Below are positions 1-5,875 of a DNA stretch of 11,213 nt, one piece after another. The stretch spans positions 1,217,590 to 1,228,802 of the forward strand of contig MU657164.1 in NCBI GenBank assembly GCA_026770575.1, read 5' to 3'. The DNA is from Pelagophyceae sp. CCMP2097. Its lineage: Eukaryota; Sar; Pelagophyceae. Made by a program: the position numbers and the translations under genes. Positions within the stretch are counted from its first letter, which is position 1, and every line of letters begins with the position of its first letter. Under the pieces are notes generated by a model that saw only the letters and a list, made by a program, of their open reading frames with translations, did no database searches and was not told the origin of the DNA.

Positions 1-1
1 G

Positions 2-352
2 TACTCGCACGGGTGCGCCAAGAAGTACTCCAAGGGCCAGCCGTCGACGAACCACCTCATTCAGTGCCCCGAGTGCCCATTGAAGCCGATGCTGCAGTAC
101 TTTTGGAAGTACCGGTGCATGCAGGAGCACTGGGAGCGCATGCACGTGACGATCACCATGCCCGCGTCGCTGGTGGCCGACCTCCAGATCGGGGCCGATG
201 AGCGCGCCGAGCTCAAGAAGTTCAAGACGGCGTCGGCGGCGTCCCAGACCAAGAAGCGCCGCCGCAGCGCCGCTGCCGCGGCGCCGGGGGTGACCGCGAA
301 CAAAGCGCGCCAGCAGCAGTCCGCCCAGCGATGGAACACGGGGCCGCGCTGA
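2..352 (+). CDS. C-terminal part of a zinc-finger-like protein (5' end outside window)
   Basis: The frame is open from base 2 to the TGA at 350-352, giving about 116 residues with no need for an internal start, so this is the tail of a longer gene. It holds a cluster of possible zinc ligands: one Cys in GCAKKYSKGQPSTNHL, then CPEC, and about 17 residues later an H-x4-H (HWERMH). The spacing C-x2-C-x17-H-x4-H is wider than a classical C2H2 finger, so a BED-like or lineage-specific finger is possible. After it comes a charged stretch, a basic KKRRR patch that could be a nuclear localisation signal, and an Ala/Gln-rich tail. A nuclear, nucleic-acid-binding role is inference. A downstream ATG at 80 opens the same frame but would cut the finger, so I do not treat it as the start. 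The next gene lies on the opposite strand, making the pair tail-to-tail. Confidence 0.6.
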   Translation, partial: YSHGCAKKYSKGQPSTNHLIQCPECPLKPMLQYFWKYRCMQEHWERMHVTITMPASLVADLQIGADERAELKKFKTASAASQTKKRRRSAAAAAPGVTANKARQQQSAQRWNTGPR

Positions 353-563
353 GTCGTCCCCGCCGGGCGCAACCCAGTGACGGTCCGGGTTTTCTAAAAA
401 AACGAAATTTTCCACCAAGCAATAATTGGGTTCGGCGCTTAAAATTCTAGTCTAGTTAGTGACATGTGGTTCCGCGCTGCGTTTTTGCGTGCCCCTTGAG
501 TGATGCAACAAAGCAATATGGTCGGAAAATTTCCCTGCTTAAAAAAATCCTCTGCTGCTGGAA

Positions 564-579
564 CTTTTACATGTAAAAG
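564..579. repeat. perfect 16-bp palindrome
   Basis: CTTTTACATGTAAAAG reads identically on both strands and sits in AT-rich DNA. It could be a dimeric protein-binding site or an RNA hairpin in the 3' end of the upstream gene. No function can be assigned. Confidence 0.7.
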
Positions 580-639
580 CTTGAAAGTTTGGACGACCTA
601 ACGAATTCCTTCGCTTCGGTCGCCGCAACGATCATGCAT

Positions 640-910
640 CGGTGCCATAGTCCTCGATTCGAGGATGGCATGGTGCGCCGCTGGAGGGCCCAAGCCCCGC
701 GAAGAGGTCTCTCAGCCCCGTTCGCTCGGGGAATGGCACCGTGACCCTGGGGACTTTTTGAGCGACCGCAGGGAGGTGAGGACCGGTCTGAAGAGGCCTC
801 GAGAGTGGCTCTGTCTCGACATCGTCGACTGAGACTGGTCCGCGGAGGGGTTTCGAGACCGGTCTCGGTCTCTGGACCGGTCCAAGGAGGTCTGTGATGG
901 GAGGGTGTCT
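640..910. repeat. diverged GC-rich repeat patch with nested palindromes
   Basis: The patch carries scattered CTCGAGA, GAAGAGG, GGACCGGTCC (874-883) and CGAGACCGGTCTCG (854-867, a perfect 14-bp palindrome). A hairpin with arms TCCTCGA and TCGAGGA lies at 651-665. The vocabulary resembles the large arrays at 6870-8815 and 10735-11213, but no clean period is visible, so this may be an old or nascent copy of the same repeat family. That link is inference. Confidence 0.35.
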
Positions 911-1242
911 GAGAAAAGAAGTCACTCGGCGTTTTTAAAATGAGTGGGTCGCGAGGCTCGGCGCCTCTGCTGCGCGGCGTCTATGCCGTTTCTCGGACTG
1001 CCGAGCCGTCGCTTTTGTGAAAGAACGCGCGCGCTGCAGTTTTTGCAGGGCCGGCGGCAGCGGCAGCGGAGACATTCAGGTCGGAAAACGAACTTTGCGC
1101 CTTACCGTACCGCGGCGTTGTCGCAGACGCCCGATCGCGGGAACGCGCCGCCGCCCTTGAGAAATCGACGGCCCGTGCCCGAGAAGATGCATGTGCCGCA
1201 GTCGGAATCGGAGGAGCAAACCTTTTCGGCCGTCGAAGGCGC

Positions 1243-3230
1243 CTACGCGGGCGTGCGCCTCTCGCCGATTGCGCTATGCGTTTCGCGAAAGGCGCCGCGC
1301 CTCACCGGCGTTTGCGCGACGGTCTTGGCAATGGTAGCAAAGATGATGATTATGGCGAATGGCGTCGATTCCTCGATGACGGCCAACGACTCAATTTCCT
1401 TGATGCTCGCGGTGATTGCACCGTTGCTCCGGAAGATGGCTCCGACGGCGAGTGCGAGCCGGGCGTTCAGGGCGCCGCTGGTGATGGATTGCTGAAGACT
1501 ACTCTTCAGCGCGTTTCCGGTGGCCGTCGAGTCCGTGCCGGCGAAAACGGTGACCAGGAAAGTCACCGTGATGTCGGCCTCGGCGAGGAGATGCCGCCGC
1601 CCGGCGGCAAGGTCGAACACCTCGAGGTCAGAGATCTGCGACGCGCCCGTGATCGCGTCAGTGGAATCCGCGATGACGAGGGCGAGCTCCTCTTTTGCGG
1701 CGGCGTCAAAGTCGGATGCGGTACCAGTAAACGTCTTCCCGTCGAGGACGACGCCCGACTTGAACTGCACCCCCGGCAGCGGCGCGGGCGTCGCCGTCGG
1801 CGCGGGCGTCGGCGCGGGCACCGGCAGCGCGGTCGGCAGCGCGGTCGGCACCGAAGTCGGCACCGCGCTTGGCACCGCGCTTGGCACCGCGCTTGGCACC
1901 GCGGACGGCGCCGAAGTCGGCACCGCGCTTGGCACCGTGACAGCGGACGGCACAGCGGTCGGCACTGCAGTCGGCACCGTGCTTGGCACTGCGCTTGGCA
2001 CTCCAGTCGGCACCGCGCTTGGCACCGCGGTCGGCACCACGGTCGGCTCCACAGTCGGCACCGCGCTTGGCACCGCAGTCGGCGCCGCGGTCGGCACCGC
2101 GCTTGGCACCGCGCTCGGCACCGCAGTCGCGCTTGGCACCGCGCTTGGCACCGCGGTCGGCATCGCGGTCGGCACCGCGCTTGGCACCGCGCTTGGCTCC
2201 GCAGTCGGCACCTCGCTTGGCACCACAGTCGGCGCCACGGTCGGCACCGTGCTTGGCACTGCGCTTGGCGCCGCAGTCGGCACCGCGCTTGGCACAGCGG
2301 TCGGCACCGTGCTTGGCGCCGCAGTCGGCACCGTGCTTGGCACTGCGCTTGGCACTCCAGTCGGCACCGCGCTTGGCACAGCGGTCGGCACCACGGTCGG
2401 CTCCACAGTCGGCACCGCGCTTGGCACCGCGGTCGGCGCCGCGGTCGGCACCGCGCTTGGCACCGCGCTTGGCACCGCGGTCGGCACCGCAGTCGGCACC
2501 GCGCTTGGCACCGCAGTCGGCGCCGCGGTCGGCGCCGCGCTTGGCACCGCGGTTGGCACCGCGGTCGGCACCGCGGTCGGCACCGCGCTTGGCACCGTGC
2601 TTGGAGCCGCAGTCGGCTTAGGCGTGATACCGACGCCGCACCGCGCTTGGCTCCGGGGTCGAATTAAGTTCCTTGGCTCCGGAGTCGAATTTAGTTCGCA
2701 TAAGTTCGGCAATGTGATTTGTATCGGGTGATACCCGCCGGGTTGATTATTGAAGACGAGGTCTACCGGCGAGCCGCCTTCGAACAAGCCACCAAAGACC
2801 CAAGAGTTCTCAGAGGGGTTGTCGCCCGTGCTCACCTAGGTCAGCGGGGGGCGCTATACCGCGCCAAGGCTCGCCGCATTCGATTCTTCCGGCTCAACTC
2901 ATTTGGTTCCTTTCGGCCAATTCGCCCTTTCTTGATTCCGGGGCGCCGCGTTGCTACGGTGAGCGAATAGCAGTTGCCTTGGGGGATGCAGAGCGAGTCT
3001 GTCCTTTCCCCACCGAACGCCTCGAGGGTGCCTGTGTAGAGCATGACGCCTTCGATGTTCCGCAACTCGTAGGCCGCGCCGCTCCAGCCTAATGCGGCCT
3101 TGCCGTGCGGGCGTTTGGTTCGAGGCGTACCGTTTGAGGCAGTACTCGACATTTTCATGTCGTAGCACTGCGGCTGCGCGCGGGCGCCAGCGAGCAGCAC
3201 CAAAACGAAGACCGCGGCCAAGTGCTCCAT
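1243..3230 (-). CDS. secreted or surface protein with Pro/Ser/Thr/Ala tetrapeptide repeat; three exons
   Basis: Proposed exons on the minus strand are 3230-3131, 3088-2958 and 2835-1243, joining to about 607 residues. The ATG at 3230 has a good context (GCC before, G after). Residues 1-18 form a signal peptide with a leucine-rich core and an A-R-A cleavage site. Residues about 22-92 form a Cys domain (C22, C67, C73) with the pattern NGWSGAAYELRN, a GTL turn, NCYSLTV and PSENSWVFG. This motif order recurs in algal secreted proteins, and it only reads through after both introns are removed. Residues about 148-430 are an AVPT/AVPS repeat. Residues about 431-607 carry a hydrophobic-patterned domain with RRHLLAEADITVTFLVTVFA and ITSGALNARL, of the type that follows such repeats in stramenopiles. 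A short hydrophobic run, FAIIIIFATIA, lies near the end and is barely long enough for a membrane anchor. A cell-wall or extracellular role is inference. The true 3' end is uncertain because further donors exist after the hydrophobic run. Confidence 0.7.
1777..2625 (-). repeat. 12-bp coding tandem repeat (AVPT/AVPS)
   Basis: Roughly 70 units of 12 bp encode tetrapeptides such as AVPS, AVPT, AAPT and TVPT. On the plus strand the units alternate GGCACCGCGCTT and GGCACCGCGGTC. A 6-bp loss near 2120-2130 and another small change near 1938-1950 break the tetrapeptide phase but keep the frame (PSATAVPS, PSAVTVPS), which is what selection on a translated repeat would leave. Such Pro/Ser/Thr-rich segments are usually extended, O-glycosylated stalks. 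That role is known for similar proteins and only inferred here. Confidence 0.9.
2646..2697 (-). repeat. short imperfect repeat at the N-terminal edge of the coding repeat
   Basis: On the minus strand two copies of AATTCGACYCCGGAGCCAAG occur back to back, in the coding segment between the Cys domain and the tetrapeptide repeat. They resemble diverged units of the 12-bp repeat (GCCAAGCGCGG), suggesting the array once extended further. Confidence 0.45.
2836..2957 (-). other. 122-nt intron 2 of the repeat-protein gene
   Basis: The donor is GTAGCA after codon ACC and the acceptor is CTGACCTAG, with a branch-like CTGAC only a few bases from the end. Splicing is phase 0 and joins NCYSLT to VSTGDNPSENSWVFG. 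The unspliced frame from the signal peptide stops at 2841-2843, so this intron is required to connect the two open frames. Confidence 0.8.
3089..3130 (-). other. 42-nt intron 1 of the repeat-protein gene
   Basis: The donor is GTACGC after AACG and the acceptor is ATTAG before GCTGG. The length is a multiple of three and the intron is open, so it is easy to miss. Removing it joins SSTASN to GWSGAAYELRN and restores a continuous Cys-domain pattern. The unspliced version inserts a basic Pro/Lys/Arg stretch in the middle of the motif. Confidence 0.65.
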
Positions 3231-3319
3231 GGCAAAAGACGACGCGGCCCCGCGAAGAGGTCTTCCGGCGCCGGAGTCCTTGACAAACTTGAAGTGTCAA
3301 TAGGAATTCCTTATCTAAA

Positions 3320-3343
3320 TTTAGGAATTCGGGAATTCCTAAA
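3320..3343. repeat. 11-bp inverted repeat with 2-bp spacer
   Basis: Arms TTTAGGAATTC (3320-3330) and GAATTCCTAAA (3333-3343) are perfectly complementary around GG. A third copy of the half site, TAGGAATTCC, lies at 3301-3310. The site is about 90 bases upstream of the minus-strand start, so a dimeric regulator site is plausible. Confidence 0.6.
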
Positions 3344-3555
3344 GAAAATTTGATTCCGCCGCAAGGGGAAAACTGAAACGTAACAACAAGTTGACAAAAG
3401 AAGAGCTAACTGGGGACTCAGCCAACTTCCCAGTTTTCACTACGCGGGGAACTATTTAATATTTCGTAGTATGACTTCTGTGGTCAAGAAATATTTTAAA
3501 ATTTATGGACTTTTTCAATATTTCCAAAACGTCACTCAATAATTAAAATACAGCA

Positions 3556-3611
3556 ATTTCGTGTGAAAATCAAGTGATTTGACTCTATTTCTATTTCATG
3601 TGAAAATCAAG
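3556..3611 (+). repeat. 19-bp direct repeat, 37 bp apart
   Basis: ATTTCGTGTGAAAATCAAG at 3556-3574 recurs at 3593-3611 with a single G to A change. It lies next to the 20-bp palindrome and may be part of the same regulatory block. Confidence 0.6.
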
Positions 3612-3620
3612 GTTATTGCA

Positions 3621-3640
3621 TCCATTTCAGCTGAAATGGA
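3621..3640. repeat. perfect 20-bp palindrome
   Basis: TCCATTTCAGCTGAAATGGA is its own reverse complement with no spacer. A perfect 20-bp palindrome is not expected by chance in 11 kb. It sits in the middle of the divergent intergenic region, centred on a CAGCTG E-box-like core. Confidence 0.75.
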
Positions 3641-3657
3641 GGTCAGAATCTACGATT

Positions 3658-3668
3658 TTTGGCGGGAA
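3658..3668 (+). promoter_or_regulatory. E2F-like site
   Basis: TTTGGCGGGAA matches the consensus for E2F/DP binding known from plants and animals. A second related word, TTGGCGCGGGGAA, lies at 3753-3765. Both are 360-470 bases upstream of the RING/Sel1 start. Binding is inferred from the motif alone. Confidence 0.3.
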
Positions 3669-4000
3669 GTCTGATCTTTTGGTGTTGAGGTTCAGCCTTC
3701 GGGATTTTCGTACTTGCTGATTTTCCCCTTTATTTTTTTCCGACTTCGATTATTGGCGCGGGGAATCGGCGATTCGGGAAAATGGCTGAGCCCCCCAGTA
3801 CACCAAAAATTAACGTCAAATCGCGACTTATTTCGGATCGAAAACTTGCTACCAACTTTTGGACTTCCTGAATTTTTGAACTTTCGATTTTGAGTTGAAG
3901 CAAATACTTCGCGGCCGTGTTCAGCACGATGCATCTTTGGCGGTGGCCTGCGGCGACTATGGCGGCTACAGCGGGCCCGCGGTCGGCGCTGAGGGTCCAC

Positions 4001-4042
4001 GTCGGCAATGTGGGATTTCATGTCGGCAATGTGGGATTTCAT
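4001..4042 (+). repeat. perfect 21-bp tandem repeat, two copies
   Basis: The unit starting GTCGGCAATGTGGGATTTCA is present at 4001-4021 and exactly again at 4022-4042. It lies about 85 bases before the RING/Sel1 start codon, in what should be promoter or 5' UTR. An identical pair implies a recent duplication. Confidence 0.8.
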
Positions 4043-4125
4043 GTTTTAGTTCGGACGGACGGCATTTTCGGACTTTAAAACTTTGCCGCCAGAAATTTTC
4101 GGACTTCCGGCTCCTCGACGAGCTC

Positions 4126-4995
4126 ATGCCGAAAAAGAAGCCCAAGGAAGGGCCGCCCATCGTCGACGACGTCTTGTCGGCGGACGGTTCCAAGGCAGCG
4201 GCGCGCTTATCGGCTGCTCGGCCGACTACGACGGCAGTGGTCAAGGCCAGTGCGCCGGACGACGGCACGCCAGACTGGCGCGGCACGTGCGCCATCTGCC
4301 TGGACGTGCTCCCGCAAGGAGACAAACCGCAATTGTTCTACGAGTGCTGCTGCAAGACGATTTGCATTGAATGCTCCGAGAAGTGCCGAGAAGCACGACG
4401 AGCGCTGCCCGCTCTGCTGGAGCGCGCCTTCCAAGTCCGATGTCGAGCGGCTGCACCTGTTGCAGAAGCACGTGGACAAGGGCAACGCCGAGGCGCAGAA
4501 CATACTTGGAGACGCGTACTATGATGGTCAATTCGGCCTCAAGAAGAGTTCAATGCGGGCGGCCCAGTATTTCGCGCTCGGTGCGGCGGGGCAATGACAT
4601 GCATTAGCTCAGATAAAACTTGGAAACTGTTATGAGCGCGGGGACGGCGTGACGCCGAACCTCAAGACCGCCGCGCAGTGGAGCCGACGCGCAGCCGAGC
4701 AAGGATATCCTCAAGCGCAATGCTGTCTCGGAGTGATGTTCTACAAAGGCAGGGGCGTGGCGCAGTCGTACGACGAAGCCGTGCAGTATTTCCGCCTCGC
4801 CGCGGCGCAGGGCGACGCACAAGCGCTCAGCAACCTCGGCGCGTGTCACTTTGAGGGCCACGGCGTTCCGCGGGCCTCCACGAGGCGCTGCGCTTCTACA
4901 AGCGCGCCGCGGCCGAGGGATACGCCGCCGCGGCGGCGATGGCCGAGCAGCTCGCGGCGCACCTCGCTGCGCACGCGGGCCGAGGGCCGGGGTGA
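4126..4995 (+). pseudogene. RING-finger plus Sel1-repeat protein, disrupted
   Basis: The start MPKKKPKEGPP at 4126 follows non-conserved upstream codons. The first frame encodes a low-complexity leader and a Cys-rich RING-like finger: CAIC at 4288-4299, then FYECCCKTICIEC, then CPLC at 4406-4417 in the next frame. At least three, probably four, Sel1 repeats follow (helical pairs with patterns AEAQNILGDAYYDG, AQCCLGVMFYKGRGV, ALSNLGACHFEGHGV). Sel1 repeats bind partner proteins, and with a RING finger the intact protein would be a candidate ubiquitin ligase scaffold. Three breaks occur: a +1 shift between 4380 and 4400, an in-frame TGA at 4595-4597 inside a repeat where glycine is expected, and loss of one G in the run at 4871-4874. 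After that shift the matching frame continues (LHEALRFYKRAAAEGY) to TGA at 4993-4995. It is either a young pseudogene or an error-rich assembly stretch. Confidence 0.7.
4378..4397 (+). repeat. 10-bp imperfect tandem duplication at the first frameshift
   Basis: GAGAAGTGCC (4378-4387) is followed directly by GAGAAGCACG (4388-4397). Ten bases equals nine plus one, so a duplication here would create the +1 shift between ECSEK and EKHDERCPLCW. Confidence 0.5.
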
Positions 4996-5026
4996 TCGTC
5001 GATCCCGACGTGGTCCCTCGAAGCGC

Positions 5027-5084
5027 CGCCTTCCTGTCGCGGGGCGGCCGACGCCCGCCTTCCTGCCGAGGGGCGGCCGCCGCC
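5027..5084 (+). repeat. 29-bp tandem repeat, two copies
   Basis: Units at 5027-5055 and 5056-5084 share CGCCTTCCTG and GGGGCGGCCG cores with three mismatches, followed by four bases of a third copy. Confidence 0.6.
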
Positions 5085-5245
5085 CGCCGCATGGCGACGG
5101 CCTCCGACGCCCGACATGTGCCGGCCGGCCCTCGTCGCACAACGACGTAACCTGTCGGCCCCGGCCGCACGACGACGCCATGCGTCGCCCTCTTTCCAAA
5201 CTCGTCGCCTCAACCCCGACGGCGTCCCGGGGGGGTTTTGCTCGG

Positions 5246-5277
5246 CCAATGTTCATCGATTGCCAATAATGTCCAAT
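5246..5277 (+). promoter_or_regulatory. cluster of three CCAAT boxes
   Basis: CCAAT occurs at 5246-5250 (preceded by GG), 5263-5267 and 5273-5277, all on the plus strand within 32 bases. CCAAT boxes bind NF-Y in eukaryotes. No gene start is recognised just downstream, so the site is suggestive only. Confidence 0.25.
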
Positions 5278-5492
5278 CGAGTCCGCAACGACGGCGAGCC
5301 GACCCGGCGGCACGGCTGGATGCCCCCCTAACAGGCTCTACGAAGGTGGGTGGTATCTCTTTTCGCGTGTCAGCGTCAGAGGCTTCGGACCTGCCTCCCA
5401 GAGTGCGCTGAGGGGTATACATATCGCGCTTGGCGAGCGCCTTTGTAGAAACCCCCGCGGCTGAAAAGAGGGTGGTTGGCTCTTCCTGCTTG

Positions 5493-5527
5493 GGGATTCA
5501 ACAACTGACCGCGCTCGGTCGAATCCC
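5493..5527 (+). other. bulged hairpin
   Basis: GGGATTC (5493-5499) pairs with GAATCCC (5521-5527), and GACCG (5507-5511) pairs with CGGTC (5516-5520) around a CGCT loop. The 3' arms are contiguous, so the RNA would form a 12-bp stem with one 7-nt bulge. Function is unknown. Confidence 0.4.
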
Positions 5528-5576
5528 GTGACCAAAGGTGCGGAACCACCGCGTCGCCGGATTTCTCGGCACTTTC

Positions 5577-5742
5577 CGTTGCGGTATATATACCGGGCCC
5601 CACAATCACCTCCAAGGATCATGAGCCGCATCACCCGTAATGACCCGCTGGGGGCATAAGGGGATTCGCTGGGGGCAAAAGGGGATTCGCCGGGTCATTA
5701 TCCTTGGATGTGGTTGTGGGGTCCGGTGTATATACCGCAACG
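5577..5742. mobile_element. foldback MITE-like element with 5-bp target-site duplication
   Basis: The two ends are inverted repeats. Bases 5577-5618 and the complement of 5701-5742 agree at 38 of 42 positions, beginning CGTTGCGGTATATA. An inner block TAATGACCCG/CGGGTCATTA continues the match, but the left arm carries 19 extra bases (5619-5637). The centre holds two 21-bp tandem units (5647-5667 and 5668-5688). CTTTC stands immediately outside both ends (5572-5576 and 5743-5747), exactly where the inverted repeat stops, as expected for a 5-bp target-site duplication. There is no room for a transposase, so it would be a non-autonomous element. The superfamily is not assigned. Confidence 0.8.
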
Positions 5743-5749
5743 CTTTCCG

Positions 5750-5848
5750 GGCGCCCGATCGCAAGGAGCCCGTGCTTCGCGCGATGCACCCCCCCCGGGG
5801 GGCGAATCCGCGATGCCCTCAAAGAGGGCCGCCCTGCGGTCGGGCGCC
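5750..5848. repeat. imperfect inverted repeat next to the foldback element
   Basis: GGCGCCCGATCGCA (5750-5763) is complementary to TGCGGTCGGGCGCC (5835-5848) with one mismatch. Between them lies C8G6 (5789-5802), itself containing a 12-bp palindrome. It begins two bases beyond the right target-site copy of the foldback element. Confidence 0.4.
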
Positions 5849-5875
5849 AGAGTGTCAGAAACTTAGCATTTGGGC

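Larger units (their letters stand above)
353..1242. other. tail-to-tail intergenic region, no gene seen
   Basis: About 890 bases between the stop of the zinc-finger-like gene and the stop of the minus-strand repeat protein. The first 250 bases are AT-richer, with runs of A and T and a perfect 16-bp palindrome at 564-579. The next 300 bases are GC-rich, with several CTCGAG, GGTC and GAGACC-type words. Open frames in this stretch show no domain or codon pattern that I recognise. The alternative 3' exons of the minus-strand gene, if any, would lie in about 960-1242: a GTGAGG donor follows codon ACG-CCG near 1306 and a GTAAGG donor occurs near 1106. I could not confirm them. Confidence 0.5.
3231..4125. 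other. divergent intergenic region, probable shared promoter zone
   Basis: About 895 bases separate the starts of two genes that point away from each other (minus-strand start 3230, plus-strand start 4126). It is clearly AT-richer than the rest of the window, contains several perfect palindromes and direct repeats listed separately, and has no credible open frame. Its position makes it the natural promoter region for both genes. No TATA box is placed with confidence. Confidence 0.5.
4996..5576. other. non-coding stretch downstream of the broken RING/Sel1 gene
   Basis: About 580 bases with no gene that I can support. It holds the 29-bp tandem repeat, a CCAAT cluster and a hairpin, listed separately. 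GC is high to about 5240 and falls after it. Open frames on both strands are long because of GC bias, and none shows a domain. Confidence 0.45.

Noticed and set aside
632..925. Minus-strand open frame of 97 codons
   Set aside because: It lies in the palindrome-rich repeat patch. The translation is low-complexity Pro/Arg with no domain.
944..1495. Plus-strand open frame of 183 codons
   Set aside because: Its second half is antisense to the C-terminal domain of the repeat protein and its first half has no recognisable feature.
1276..2731. Long plus-strand open frames through the tetrapeptide repeat
   Set aside because: They read the 12-bp coding repeat in antisense and give His/Arg/Trp-, Gly/Thr- or Pro/Arg-only strings. 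The minus strand has the signal peptide, Cys domain and C-terminal domain linked by introns.
3895..4125. Upstream extension of the RING gene from the ATG at 3895
   Set aside because: The extra 77 residues include the translated 21-bp tandem repeat and have no coding character. MPKKKPKEGPP at 4126 is a more natural start.
4595..4597. TGA as a selenocysteine codon in the RING/Sel1 gene
   Set aside because: Pelagophytes have many selenoproteins, but this position is a structural glycine-type site in a Sel1 repeat, no redox motif surrounds it, and two frameshifts accompany it.
4604..5313. Minus-strand open frames opposite the Sel1 repeats and the 29-bp repeat
   Set aside because: They are GC-bias shadows. 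The plus strand carries clear Sel1 patterns over the first half, and the rest is Arg/Pro-rich with no domain.
5505..5530. tRNA-like TCGAATCCCG word
   Set aside because: It resembles a T-arm loop, but the required T stem, anticodon arm and acceptor pairing are absent. The pairing partners form a different hairpin.
5338..5634. Minus-strand open frame of 98 codons
   Set aside because: It starts inside the left arm of the foldback element, runs through the hairpin, and shows no domain.
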